Source: Shewanella algicola
GTDB taxonomy: Bacteria > Pseudomonadota > Gammaproteobacteria > Enterobacterales > Shewanellaceae
DNA: 64,000 bases
Direction of reading: 5' to 3'
NCBI RefSeq assembly: GCF_014648035.1
Contig: NZ_BMQI01000009.1
Location: forward strand, 1-64,000
Numbering within the stretch: position 1 is the first letter of the stretch; each line of letters starts with the position of its first letter. Shown here one piece after another: positions 19,016 through 27,526 of the stretch. A model generated the notes under the pieces. It was not told where the DNA came from. It did no database searches and saw only the letters and a list, made by a program, of their open reading frames with translations. A program made the position numbers and the translations under genes.

Positions 19016-19259
19016 CTATCTCGCTCTATGACTTAGGTAAACAAAACGATGATCAGTATCGCATAGATATCGAAGTACTTCAGATCAATTTTGTTATCAA
19101 TAATGTTTTGTATACGTCCGTCATAACCAATAAGTTTAGTAAAAGGTAATTTAAATGAAGCATAGGTCGCAAACTACGATTTCCTTTTGAGCTAATTTAT
19201 TACGCTGTGATAATATGCGCAGCTAATAGTTTTACGAATCATTTTCAAAGGGCAATTGC

Positions 19260-20627
19260 ATGGCCGGTAATGGACTCTCAGGTATAGAAAAAAAAGTCGC
19301 TTTTTCGTTAGCCAGTGTATTTGGTTTACGAATGATGGGGCTGTTTATGATCATGCCTGTCTTCGCGTTGTATGGTCAGCACCTTGAAGGCTTTTCACCG
19401 TTATGGGTGGGTATTGCCATTGGTGCTTACGGACTGACACAAGCAGTATTGCAAATTCCAATGGGGATTTTGTCAGACAAGTATGGCCGTAAACCAATTA
19501 TATTGGCGGGCTTAGTATTATTTGCCATTGGTAGCTTAATTGCTGCTTCATCTGATCATATTTATGGCGTGGTATTTGGCCGTGCGGTACAAGGTATGGG
19601 CGCTATTGCCGCTGCCGTATTAGCATTAGCTGCCGACTTAACCCGCGATGAGCAACGCACTAAAGTGATGGCCGTCATTGGCATGTGTATTGGCTTTTCG
19701 TTTGCGCTGTCGCTATTGGTTGGTCCGGTTGTGGCGCAATACCTGGGGTTAACTGGGCTGTTTTTATTGACGGCAGTGCTGGCGGTATTGGGCATGTTAA
19801 TTGTGCAGTTTTTTGTACCAAATCCAATTAGCCAGGCACCCAAAGGTGACACCGTTGCTACCCCAACTAAATTAAAACGCATGTTGTTAGACCCGCAGCT
19901 ATTTCGTTTAGATGCTGGTATTTTTATTCTGCATTTAGTGTTAACAGCAGTGTTTGTTGCGTTACCGCTGGATTTGGTGGATGCCGGTTTAGTCAAAGAA
20001 AAGCACTGGATGTTGTACTTCCCTGCCTTTGTTGGCGCATTCTTTTTAATGGTGCCGTTAATCATTATTGGGGTTAAGCGTAATAACACCAAAACCATGT
20101 TCCAATTGGCGCTGGTGATTATGATGTTGTCATTAGCCACCATGGGCATTTTTGCTGACAATATTTGGATGCTAAGTGCTGCAGTTGTGTTGTTCTTTAC
20201 CGGCTTTAATTACCTCGAAGCATCGCTGCCAAGCTTAATTGCTAAATTTTGCCCAGTGGGCGACAAAGGCTCTGCGATGGGGGTGTATTCAACTAGCCAA
20301 TTTTTAGGCGCATTTTGTGGCGGTATGCTCGGCGGTGGCGCTTATCAATTAGTGGGCGCCTCGGGGGTGTTTTTTGTCGCCCTTGCACTAATGTTTGTGT
20401 GGTTACTGCTAACCTTTGGCATGCAAAAACCTGTGCTGTTAAAAAGCTATACCCTTGAAGCCAAAATAAAAGATAAAAATGATGCCCAGGTAATGGCTAC
20501 CGAGCTATCGCAATTGGCCGGAGTGGTCGAAGCCATTGTGGTGCTTGAAGAGAAGGCCGCTTATTTAAAGGCCGATGATAAATTCAATTTAAGCGAAGCC
20601 CGAGCTGTGTTAGGCTCTGTACAATAG
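19260..20627 (+). CDS. MFS transporter, YajR-like
   Basis: Major-facilitator transporter of 455 residues with twelve predicted helices. The loop after helix 2 has the MFS motif A (GILSDKYGRKPI), and helix 4 contains FGRAVQGMGAIAAAVLALAADLT. A soluble tail from about residue 390 (SYTLEAKIKDKNDAQVMATELSQL onward) reads as the small ferredoxin-like YAM domain that marks the YajR branch. The natural substrate is unknown. AAGGG lies a few bases before the ATG. It is placed between the divergent uvrA and ssb, an arrangement I recall from other Shewanella. Confidence 0.85.
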   Translation: MAGNGLSGIEKKVAFSLASVFGLRMMGLFMIMPVFALYGQHLEGFSPLWVGIAIGAYGLTQAVLQIPMGILSDKYGRKPIILAGLVLFAIGSLIAASSDHIYGVVFGRAVQGMGAIAAAVLALAADLTRDEQRTKVMAVIGMCIGFSFALSLLVGPVVAQYLGLTGLFLLTAVLAVLGMLIVQFFVPNPISQAPKGDTVATPTKLKRMLLDPQLFRLDAGIFILHLVLTAVFVALPLDLVDAGLVKEKHWMLYFPAFVGAFFLMVPLIIIGVKRNNTKTMFQLALVIMMLSLATMGIFADNIWMLSAAVVLFFTGFNYLEASLPSLIAKFCPVGDKGSAMGVYSTSQFLGAFCGGMLGGGAYQLVGASGVFFVALALMFVWLLLTFGMQKPVLLKSYTLEAKIKDKNDAQVMATELSQLAGVVEAIVVLEEKAAYLKADDKFNLSEARAVLGSVQ

Positions 20628-20692
20628 ATCGTGTAGATCATTTCGTTTAGAATTCAGATAAAGTAAACAGATAAAAATCTCAGGAGATTTCG

Positions 20693-21412
20693 ATGGCTAG
20701 TCGTGGTGTAAATAAAGTGATTTTGGTCGGTAACTTAGGTAAAGACCCTGAGGTTCGTTACATGCCAAACGGCAACGCCGTAGCCAACTTTACAATAGCG
20801 ACAAGTGAGTCGTGGAAAGACCAACAAGGTCAAGTGCAAGAGCGTACAGAATGGCACAACATTGTAATGTATCGTCGACTTGCTGAAATTGCGGGTGAGT
20901 ACTTAAAGAAAGGCTCTAAAGTTTATCTTGAAGGTAAATTGCAAACCAGTAAGTGGCAAGATCAAGCGACGGGTCAAGACCGCTACAAAACCGAAATCAA
21001 TGCGATGGAAATGCAAATGCTAGACAGTCGCAATTCTGGTGGCGATAACGCAGGTGGTCAATATAACCAAAACGCCAACCAAAACGCGTATAACTCAAAC
21101 CAAGGTCAGCAAGCTCGTCAAGCGCCTGCTGCAGCGCCACAACAACGTGCGCCTCAGTATAACAACCAGGCAGCTCCTGCTGGCAATACCAATACTTACC
21201 AGGGCCAGCCTAATGCGGGCCAACAAGGTGGTTATCAGCAACCTGCACCAGCCCCAGCACAGCAAGCTCCGGCTTATGCGCCTAAGCCTGCCGCGGCTCC
21301 ACAAGGTAACTTCCAACCGCAAAATGCACCGGCTCAACGCCCAGCGCCACAGCCTGCACAAAACTTCACTCCAGATTTGGATGAAGGTTGGGATGACGAT
21401 ATTCCGTTTTAA
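20693..21412 (+). CDS. ssb: Single-stranded DNA-binding protein
   Basis: Tetrameric SSB of 239 residues needed for replication, repair and recombination. The OB fold occupies residues 1-110 ([27 protein letters not shown], here cited as [17 protein letters not shown]). A long Gln/Ala/Pro/Asn-rich linker follows, and the conserved acidic tip DDDIPF ends the protein, the docking peptide for partner enzymes. The linker is longer than in the 178-residue E. coli protein, as is usual in Shewanella and Vibrio. AGGAGA precedes the ATG. Confidence 0.97.
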   Translation: MASRGVNKVILVGNLGKDPEVRYMPNGNAVANFTIATSESWKDQQGQVQERTEWHNIVMYRRLAEIAGEYLKKGSKVYLEGKLQTSKWQDQATGQDRYKTEINAMEMQMLDSRNSGGDNAGGQYNQNANQNAYNSNQGQQARQAPAAAPQQRAPQYNNQAAPAGNTNTYQGQPNAGQQGGYQQPAPAPAQQAPAYAPKPAAAPQGNFQPQNAPAQRPAPQPAQNFTPDLDEGWDDDIPF

Positions 21413-21437
21413 TTTACGGCTTAGCGCAACGAATTAA

Positions 21438-21472
21438 CAAAAAGCCCTGGCATTATTGTCAGGGCTTTTTTG
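21438..21472. terminator. Bidirectional terminator
   Basis: Stem AAAAAGCCCTG/CAGGGCTTTTT between the convergent ssb and hmp genes, with an approximately 10-nt loop and a T6 tract. Confidence 0.85.
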
Positions 21473-21501
21473 ATCTAATAAGAGTTCAAAATCTTTTATT
21501 G

Positions 21502-22683
21502 TTAAGCAGTTAATGATTCTGCCGGGCCGAAGAACTCGTAATGGATCTGGGTGCTAGGAATGCCCAGGCTGGTGGCGATAGCTAACGCGGCTTTCATAAA
21601 TCCAATAGGGCCGAGGACATATAGTTCTACGTCGCGATCTGCTGGCAATTGCGCTTCGATGAATGAAGCATCAATAAAGCCTGTTGCATGTGGTTGGCAA
21701 TGCGCTTGTGGCTGGCTGTAAATGTATAGTGGTGTAATGTTGCTGTTGGCTGCGGCAAGTGTATCTACATGCTGTTTAAAGGCATGTACGTCGCTGTTAA
21801 TCGCGGCATGAATAAAGCGAATGTCACGGCCAGACCCTACCGCGGTATTGAGCATGCTGATGGCGGGTGTAATACCGACGCCGCCAGTGAGCAGCACTAA
21901 TGGTTTTGCATTTTTACGTAAGGTAAAGTCACCACTTGGTGCGCGTAACTTTACTTTGTCACCGAGCTGGATATTATTGTGTAAATGGTTTGATACCACA
22001 CCATTAGGCTCTCGTTTAACACTGATTCTTAGGTAGTCTTTGCCTGCGGCATCTGACAAGCTGTAGTTACGACGCACAGCTACGCCATCGATATCGTCAA
22101 ATAGGATGGTTAAAAATTGTCCCGCTTCAAAATCGGGTAAGCCTTGGTTATCAAAAGGCTGAAAATAAAATGAGGTGATAACCGAGCTTTCATTTTCACG
22201 CTTAACTAAAATGAATTCACGTTCGCCGCGCCAGCCCCCCTCTTTTTGCTCATTTGCTGTGTAAACCGACTCTTCTGCGGCAATTAAAATATTAGCCAGC
22301 TGGCCATAAGCTTTAGCCCAGGCACCAATCACTTCATCTGTTGCCGCGTCGCCTAAAACGGCTTTAATGGCTTGTAATAAACAACTGCCAACCGCGTCGT
22401 ATTGCTCAGGTAAAATCCCTAATGCAGTGTGTTTTTGAACAATTTTACTTACGGCGTCACTTAAATTACCCAGCTCATCAATATTGGCGCCATAGGCAAT
22501 CACTGCGTTCGCTAACGCTTTAGGTTGAGTGCCTTTGCCTTGGTTAGTTTGATTAAAATAAGGTAACACTTCAGGGTGTTGGCTAAACAATAAAGGGTAA
22601 AAATGACTGGTAATGTCATTCGCATAAATTTGTAATGCCGGTACGGTGGCTTTAATAATTTGAACAGTTGCAGTGTCTAACAT
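21502..22683 (-). CDS. hmp: Nitric oxide dioxygenase (flavohemoglobin)
   Basis: Cytoplasmic enzyme of 393 residues that oxidises NO to nitrate using O2 and NAD(P)H. The globin domain spans about 1-138, with the proximal heme His in IVQKHTALGI near residue 85. The FAD domain (about 150-255) has RRNYSLSDA, and the NAD domain (260-393) has LLTGGVGITPAISML and ends in HYEFFGPAESL. AAGGA precedes the ATG by seven bases. It is divergent from norR; a sigma-54 promoter and NorR-type sites upstream indicate direct activation by NorR when NO is present, whereas NorR of E. coli controls norVW. Confidence 0.96.
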   Translation of the reverse strand: MLDTATVQIIKATVPALQIYANDITSHFYPLLFSQHPEVLPYFNQTNQGKGTQPKALANAVIAYGANIDELGNLSDAVSKIVQKHTALGILPEQYDAVGSCLLQAIKAVLGDAATDEVIGAWAKAYGQLANILIAAEESVYTANEQKEGGWRGEREFILVKRENESSVITSFYFQPFDNQGLPDFEAGQFLTILFDDIDGVAVRRNYSLSDAAGKDYLRISVKREPNGVVSNHLHNNIQLGDKVKLRAPSGDFTLRKNAKPLVLLTGGVGITPAISMLNTAVGSGRDIRFIHAAINSDVHAFKQHVDTLAAANSNITPLYIYSQPQAHCQPHATGFIDASFIEAQLPADRDVELYVLGPIGFMKAALAIATSLGIPSTQIHYEFFGPAESLTA

Positions 22684-22748
22684 TGATGAGTCCTTTTAGG
22701 CATAAAATTGCGATAAACTTCAATTGTTTATCTGCGATACTGTTTGTG

Positions 22749-22766
22749 TTGCACATAACGTGCCAA
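22749..22766 (-). promoter_or_regulatory. Sigma-54 promoter of hmp
   Basis: The minus strand reads TTGGCACGTTATGTGCAA. The GG and GC cores are exactly ten bases apart, matching the consensus TGGCACG-N4-TTGCW closely. It lies about 65 bp upstream of hmp, directly below three NorR-type sites. Confidence 0.8.
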
Positions 22767-22806
22767 TATTTATCTAATTGATTTATAAGTGATAATATAG
22801 TTGAGG

Positions 22807-22864
22807 GTTAAATTGACCTAGATCAATAAATATGTCAAATTAACCTAAATTAGGTTAATTCGAC
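22807..22864. promoter_or_regulatory. Three NorR enhancer sites (GT-N7-AC)
   Basis: GTTAAATTGAC (22807-22817), GTCAAATTAAC (22834-22844) and GTTAATTCGAC (22854-22864) each fit the NorR core GT-N7-AC with AT-rich centres. Their distance to the sigma-54 promoter (40-115 bp) is normal for enhancers. The third ends five bases before the norR ATG, so bound NorR could repress its own gene. Confidence 0.65.
22813..22826. promoter_or_regulatory. FNR/EtrA-type box
   Basis: TTGACCTAGATCAA matches the FNR consensus TTGAT-N4-ATCAA at nine of ten fixed positions. It overlaps the first NorR site, so an oxygen-responsive regulator could compete there or drive norR. Confidence 0.5.
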
Positions 22865-22869
22865 TCACT

Positions 22870-24450
22870 ATGAATATTTCTCCTTTCATTGATATTGTAG
22901 AAGACTTAAATCGCGATCTGGCTAAATCGGAGCGTTATTTACGACTTATTCAAGCGATTCAACGTGCCATTCCTTGTGACGCAGTGGCGTTATTAAAGCT
23001 CAAAGACGATTATTTGATGCCTGTTGCGGTGGTTGGTCTTAAACAAGAAGCGTTGGCGCGGCAGTTTTCTATTCATCATCATCCGCGATTGCAACAAATA
23101 CTTGCCAGCCCACACATAACTCGTTTTGATGCCGACTCAAGCCTAGCCGATCCTTATGATGGTTTGGTGGACGACGGCAGTGAGCAATTGCACGTACACG
23201 ACTGTATGGGCTGCACTATTTATGTTGATGGCAAAGTGTGGGGTGTACTCACCCTAGATGCGATGCAAGCAGGCAGCTTTGATGCCCTCAATCCTACCGA
23301 AACCCGAGCATATATTGCAGGGGTAGCAGCAGCGATTAAAACCAGTGAGCACATTGAAGCACTTGAGGCCAAAATTGAACAAAGCCATCAGGTAGCTCAA
23401 GCAACCTTAGGCCCCTCAACCATTATTGGTAAAAGTGCAGCTATTAACGCCTTACAGGCCGAAATAGATACGGTTGCTAATAGTGATTTGTCGGTGTTGA
23501 TTACCGGTGAGACTGGCGTGGGCAAAGAGTTAGTGGCTAAAAGTATTCATCAACAATCACGGCGTAACCTACAACCCTTGGTGCAAATCAATTGCGCAGC
23601 ATTACCTGAAAGTATTGTAGAAAGCGAACTGTTTGGTCATGTTAAAGGGGCATTTTCTGGTGCGGTGAGTGATCGCCGTGGTCGTTTTGAATTAGCCGAT
23701 GGCGGCACGTTATTTTTAGATGAAGTGGGCGAGTTGCCATTAGCGGTACAAGCTAAGCTATTGCGTGCCCTGCAAAATGGCGAAATTCAACGCGTTGGTA
23801 GCGACACGGTTATTGTGGTCGATGTGAGAATTATTGCCGCGACAAATCGCCATTTACAGCAAGAAGTGAAAGAAGGGCGTTTTAGGACGGATTTGTATCA
23901 CCGCTTGAGTGTTTATCCTTTGCCTGTGCCGCCATTGCGCGAGCGCGGTAAAGACGTTATTTTACTGGCGGGATATTTCTTAGAAAAAAGTCAGCATCAA
24001 TTGGGCGTCGCCAAACTGAGGTTACAGCAAACGGCGATTGAACAACTTATGCAATATGATTGGCCTGGCAATGTGCGTGAGTTAGAGCATCTTTTAAGTC
24101 GGGCTGCATTAAGGGCAATAAGTGAACAAGGCCGTCTTGCCAGTATTATTAGCATTAGCTGTGTTCATCTTGGGATTGAGTTTGCTGTTAATCAACCAGA
24201 AGTGGCAGCAGAGTTAGCCCCAACAACTCAGGTTGATAGCCCGGCAGAGATTGAGCTAGCACAAGTTTGTCGCTATGGCTTACGCGACTCTACCGATCAA
24301 TATCAACGTCAGGTTATTTGTGCAGTATTAGCGAAAGAGCGCGGTAATTTGGCCGCTGTCGCACGAACGTTAAAACTTGACCGAAGTAATCTTATTCGCA
24401 CCATGCGCCGCCTAGATATTGATCCAAACGGCAGTTTACCTGTCCGTTAA
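22870..24450 (+). CDS. norR: NO-sensing sigma-54 activator NorR
   Basis: Cytoplasmic transcription activator of 526 residues. The N-terminal GAF domain keeps the residues that hold the non-heme iron in E. coli NorR: R73, D94 and D97 (LADPYDGL), C112 (HDCMGC) and D130 (LTLDAMQ). The AAA+ domain at about 185-420 has Walker A GETGVGKELVAK and Walker B GGTLFLDEVGE. The sigma-54 contact loop reads GAFSGA instead of the usual GAFTGA. A Fis-type helix-turn-helix ends the protein (NLAAVARTLKLDRSNLIRTM). It is divergent from hmp, its likely target. No clear Shine-Dalgarno sequence precedes the ATG. Confidence 0.93.
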   Translation: MNISPFIDIVEDLNRDLAKSERYLRLIQAIQRAIPCDAVALLKLKDDYLMPVAVVGLKQEALARQFSIHHHPRLQQILASPHITRFDADSSLADPYDGLVDDGSEQLHVHDCMGCTIYVDGKVWGVLTLDAMQAGSFDALNPTETRAYIAGVAAAIKTSEHIEALEAKIEQSHQVAQATLGPSTIIGKSAAINALQAEIDTVANSDLSVLITGETGVGKELVAKSIHQQSRRNLQPLVQINCAALPESIVESELFGHVKGAFSGAVSDRRGRFELADGGTLFLDEVGELPLAVQAKLLRALQNGEIQRVGSDTVIVVDVRIIAATNRHLQQEVKEGRFRTDLYHRLSVYPLPVPPLRERGKDVILLAGYFLEKSQHQLGVAKLRLQQTAIEQLMQYDWPGNVRELEHLLSRAALRAISEQGRLASIISISCVHLGIEFAVNQPEVAAELAPTTQVDSPAEIELAQVCRYGLRDSTDQYQRQVICAVLAKERGNLAAVARTLKLDRSNLIRTMRRLDIDPNGSLPVR

Positions 24451-24484
24451 CGATTGATGGGAGGCGGATTTTGAGCCTCCACAA

Positions 24485-25336
24485 TTAATGCTTTGACTTT
24501 AATTGACGAAAATAATCATCCCAACTGATATGTTCTCGGCCTGCTGCTTGTGTGAAGTGGCTTGGGTTATCGGCTTTACCTTGTGATATGCCTTGGTATA
24601 TTCCTGCGACCACTGTGCCGATAAACTCGCCGAGATCGGTAATGCTGCGCTGCTTAAATTGCTCAAATGTGATTGGCAGATAAGTAAGCTGAGTATCAAA
24701 AGCAAGATTTAAATAATCTGCCAATTGATATTGAGTGATGGGCTCACTGTTTAAGTTATACGTTTTGCCGTTATGGTGGTTTTCGGTCAGTATTTTGGCA
24801 TAGGCAAAACCCAGTTCATCTCTGGTGGTATAGCCACACTTACCTTCGGCAGCACAGTTAAAAATACCGCCCACTTGTTGGTAGGTGTCTATGTATTCAA
24901 CATCAGGCTCAATGTAAATACCGTTTCGACCAATGACCCACTCTAACGTGCTTTCGCGCACATCTTTTTCTGTTTGCCGATTACTTTGGATCACAGGTGA
25001 AAATGCGGTGCCTTCTTCAGCGCCTTGAACACTGGTGTACACAATTTTTTGTACTCCAGCTTGTTTAGCCGCTTCGATGACATTGCGATGTTGTTGAATG
25101 CGTTTGTCTGGTGAGTCCATGCCTGACACCATTAATAGCACTTCAACAGAGTGTAGCGACTGCAGCAGTTGGGCTGGGTCGTTGTAGTCACCGGGTCTGA
25201 CTTCAACGCCTAAATGCTGGGCTTTTTCTGGGGTGCGCACCAGAGCAATAATATGATGCTCTGGTGAGTGAGCGAGTAGAGCTTTAACAATGGCGCTACC
25301 TAGTTTTCCGCTGGCAGCAGTGATGGCAATGTTCAT
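24485..25336 (-). CDS. NmrA-like NAD(P)-binding reductase, QorB/YtfG type
   Basis: Atypical short-chain dehydrogenase of 283 residues with an N-terminal nucleotide-binding motif (ITAASGKLGSAIVKALL) of the GxxGxxG kind, VEVLLMVSG at the fourth strand, and KIVYTSVQGAEEG near residue 100. The overall pattern matches NAD(P)H:quinone oxidoreductase 2 (QorB/YtfG) and related NmrA-type proteins, which lack the classical YxxxK catalytic pair. A quinone-reductase function is an inference from family. It is convergent with norR, with only 34 bp and a weak hairpin between them. Confidence 0.78.
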   Translation of the reverse strand: MNIAITAASGKLGSAIVKALLAHSPEHHIIALVRTPEKAQHLGVEVRPGDYNDPAQLLQSLHSVEVLLMVSGMDSPDKRIQQHRNVIEAAKQAGVQKIVYTSVQGAEEGTAFSPVIQSNRQTEKDVRESTLEWVIGRNGIYIEPDVEYIDTYQQVGGIFNCAAEGKCGYTTRDELGFAYAKILTENHHNGKTYNLNSEPITQYQLADYLNLAFDTQLTYLPITFEQFKQRSITDLGEFIGTVVAGIYQGISQGKADNPSHFTQAAGREHISWDDYFRQLKSKH

Positions 25337-25574
25337 GATATTGGCCTTATTAATGATATGTCGGTGTTGTTATCTACTTAACCTGAACTCGGAATAAGGG
25401 ATGAACTTATGCTATTTAAAATCAACATATTACCAATTTCTCACTTTCAAGCTTGTCATTTGTTCTGCTAACAAGGCGATTTGACGCGTCAATAGCTAGC
25501 CTATTGTAAGTCGATTCAACGTAGTTAGCAGGGCAAAGGGCTGTTTGAAAGGCGTTTATTATCCCGAGCTCAGG

Positions 25575-25877
25575 TTACTTATTGGTTACCGCGTTTTTGA
25601 CTGTGGTTTTTAAGTTTTGCATAAAGGTTTTAAAGTGCGGCATAAAATCAATAAACAGCGGGTGTTTACGGTTATGCATCATCAATGGGCCTAATAAACG
25701 TAAACCAACACTTAATTTAGTGGCTTCTGACTCTGGCAGTCCACTGCCTATTTTAAGGTTTTCAACGAGTTTAAATAAATCTTCTCGGTCTTGAAATTCA
25801 AACTGTAACTGCTGAATACTTTGTTGATTATCATCAAGATGTTCAACAGTAATACGATATTGATTGTCTTTGCTCAT
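25575..25877 (-). CDS. DUF3861 family protein
   Basis: Small soluble protein of 100 residues, MSKDNQYRITVEHLDD onward, with RLLGPLMMHNRKHPLF in the middle, as in the DUF3861 family. There is no signal peptide or membrane helix, and the function is unknown. It follows the DUF2798 gene by 15 bp on the same strand and is probably co-transcribed from the promoter at 26434-26462. Family members are short cytoplasmic proteins often linked to stress-responsive or transporter genes. Confidence 0.75.
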   Translation of the reverse strand: MSKDNQYRITVEHLDDNQQSIQQLQFEFQDREDLFKLVENLKIGSGLPESEATKLSVGLRLLGPLMMHNRKHPLFIDFMPHFKTFMQNLKTTVKNAVTNK

Positions 25878-25892
25878 GGGAAATCCCTCAGG

Positions 25893-26384
25893 TTAACTTT
25901 TTAAAAATCGTTCAATTTTAGGTTTGATTGTTAATGAAGTAATTATCATTAACGTTAAGCCTAATGGCAGTGCGGCAAGCAGTGCCTCTAGCCAGTGGTT
26001 AAACAATGCAGCATGGCTGCTAAAACCAATATTATTAATGGCTGTCGACAATGCCATTGCCGATTCCATGGTGATAGCCATCAACACGCCAACGATGATG
26101 TTGCGCTTTTTCTCGCTGGTATTGGGTAGGCATTTTTCGATAACATAAGTGAATAAAGCCATGAAGATGAATCCGGCAGGCATAACCGTGACCGCGGCAA
26201 GCAGAAATGACATTAACCAATCATTAAAAAAGGTCTCACTGTAACCAATATTAATGTAGGTCATTAAGCCTATTAACGAGCCGCCCATAACGGTCATCAT
26301 TGCAAGCACCACCAAGATTTTATGGATAATAGGGGTTTTTTTTGAGTCTATGTTGGGCAATAGCAAAACTTGTTGTGAATGCAT
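25893..26384 (-). CDS. DUF2798 family membrane protein
   Basis: Integral membrane protein of 163 residues from the ATG at 26384. It has four hydrophobic helices arranged as two related pairs (ILVVLAMMTVMGGSLIGLM / WLMSFLLAAVTVMPAGFIFM, then IIVGVLMAITMESAMALS / WLEALLAALPLGLTLMII), the DUF2798 duplication. The frame extends to a TTG at 26462, but that codon is itself part of the -35 box TTGACA of a near-perfect promoter, so the extension cannot be translated from this transcript. GAGAAA precedes the chosen ATG. Function unknown. It is first gene of a two-gene unit with the DUF3861 gene. Confidence 0.8.
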   Translation of the reverse strand: MHSQQVLLLPNIDSKKTPIIHKILVVLAMMTVMGGSLIGLMTYINIGYSETFFNDWLMSFLLAAVTVMPAGFIFMALFTYVIEKCLPNTSEKKRNIIVGVLMAITMESAMALSTAINNIGFSSHAALFNHWLEALLAALPLGLTLMIITSLTIKPKIERFLKS

Positions 26385-26420
26385 TTTGTTTCTCAAATGA
26401 TTAAAATGGGAATAAATTAG

Positions 26421-26462
26421 GTTGATTAAGTCAACTATATTTGCCTTGGTGGACAATGTCAA
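26421..26462 (-). promoter_or_regulatory. Sigma-70 promoter with palindromic operator
   Basis: On the minus strand TTGACA (26457-26462), 17 bp, TATAGT (26434-26439). The palindrome GTTGATTAAGTCAAC at 26421-26435 begins at the edge of the -10 box and covers the expected start of transcription. Part of it (GTCAAC) recurs at 26458-26463 across the -35 box. This is the placement of a repressor operator. Confidence 0.65.
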
Positions 26463-26594
26463 CTAATTTATTTGTGTCGACGATTAAGTAGAGGTTTATG
26501 GTTGGGATATTTTTTATGTGTTGATGGAAATTTTTTCACTAAACGGTGGTCAATATCTATTAGATAAATGAGTTGCTCCTAAAGGATGGATGTA

Positions 26595-27344
26595 ATGCAA
26601 AAAAATGTTGTGAGTCATATAGCGTTGGTTGTGGCATTAGTTGCGGTAATTGCCGCTGGTGTGATGATTTTTGGATCGTCTATGGGTTTGTGGGACCCTA
26701 TAACGGGCTTTATTGCGAGTCGTAAATACCACAATGTGCTCGGATATATTGTGGTGGCCGTGGCGCTAGTCAGTTTAGTTAGCGGTATAATGATTAAAAC
26801 CGATAACCCTAAAGCGCGCGGCACTGCAAAGTCAGTCGTGGCATTATTGCTAGGGATTGCGATGTTGTCGCCGATGTTGAAGGGGCTCATTATCGAGCCA
26901 GTGAGATATCCTCCTATTCATGATATTACGACAGACACACAGGCTCCTCCGCAATTTGAATTTTTAACCGATAGCCGAATTGGTGCTAAAAATACTTTAG
27001 TGTATGGCGGGGCCGACATTGCTGCGCAGCAGTTGCAAGCCTATCCAAATATTCAACCTATACTGTCGGATTTACCCGCAGAGGCGGCATTTGCAAAAGC
27101 CCTTGATGTGGCTAAAGCAATGGGCTGGGTGATTGTTGATCAACAACCGCAAACTCTACGATTTGAGGCAACAGCCAGAACGCCATTTTTCAATTTTGCC
27201 GACGATATTGTCGTGGTAGTGGCCAGTGCAGAGCAGGGCTGCCGTATTGATTTGCGCAGTGTGTCGCGTATTGGACGAGGAGATGCAGGTGTCAATGCAA
27301 AGCGTATTCAAGCGTTTAGTCAACGGTTTACTGAATCGCTATAA
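26595..27344 (+). CDS. DUF1499 domain membrane protein
   Basis: Product of 249 residues from the ATG at 26595. Three hydrophobic helices occupy about residues 5-105, and a soluble DUF1499 domain of about 130 residues follows (QPILSDLPAEAAFAKALDVA, then MGWVIVDQQPQTLRFEAT, FADDIVVVVASAEQGCRIDL, and SRIGRGDAGVNAKRIQAF). DUF1499 proteins are of unknown function. An upstream in-frame ATG at 26586 lies inside the Shine-Dalgarno AAAGGA, which is correctly spaced for 26595. It is divergent from the DUF2798 operon and followed by its own terminator. Confidence 0.8.
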   Translation: MQKNVVSHIALVVALVAVIAAGVMIFGSSMGLWDPITGFIASRKYHNVLGYIVVAVALVSLVSGIMIKTDNPKARGTAKSVVALLLGIAMLSPMLKGLIIEPVRYPPIHDITTDTQAPPQFEFLTDSRIGAKNTLVYGGADIAAQQLQAYPNIQPILSDLPAEAAFAKALDVAKAMGWVIVDQQPQTLRFEATARTPFFNFADDIVVVVASAEQGCRIDLRSVSRIGRGDAGVNAKRIQAFSQRFTESL

Positions 27345-27363
27345 AGCATGATCGTTGTCATTT

Positions 27364-27391
27364 AAAAAAAGAGCACTTAGGTGCTTTTTTT
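27364..27391 (+). terminator. Rho-independent terminator
   Basis: Short stem AGCAC/GTGCT with loop TTAG between an A7 run and a T7 run, after the DUF1499 gene. Confidence 0.75.
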
Positions 27392-27526
27392 ATGGGATAG
27401 AGAGTGGGTTTAACAACATGTGCGGCCATTAGATGACATTTGTCATCTTCGATTGCTGACAAAGTGCACTACTGCTCAATACGTGTTTTGCTGATAATTA
27501 ATCCATACCAACAAGGAGGCTTTATC

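Noticed and set aside
19016..19259. LexA box for uvrA and for the divergent MFS gene
   Set aside because: No CTGT-N8-ACAG element was found. TTGTATACG near 19110 is only a vague likeness.
19562..20161. 199-residue antisense frame over the MFS transporter
   Set aside because: Composition (Asn, Thr, Ala, Ile-rich) is that of a reversed membrane protein gene, and no ribosome site precedes it.
24460..24482. Terminator between norR and the QorB-like gene
   Set aside because: GGAGGC/GCCTCC can pair across nine bases, but no U-tract exists on either strand; left unannotated.
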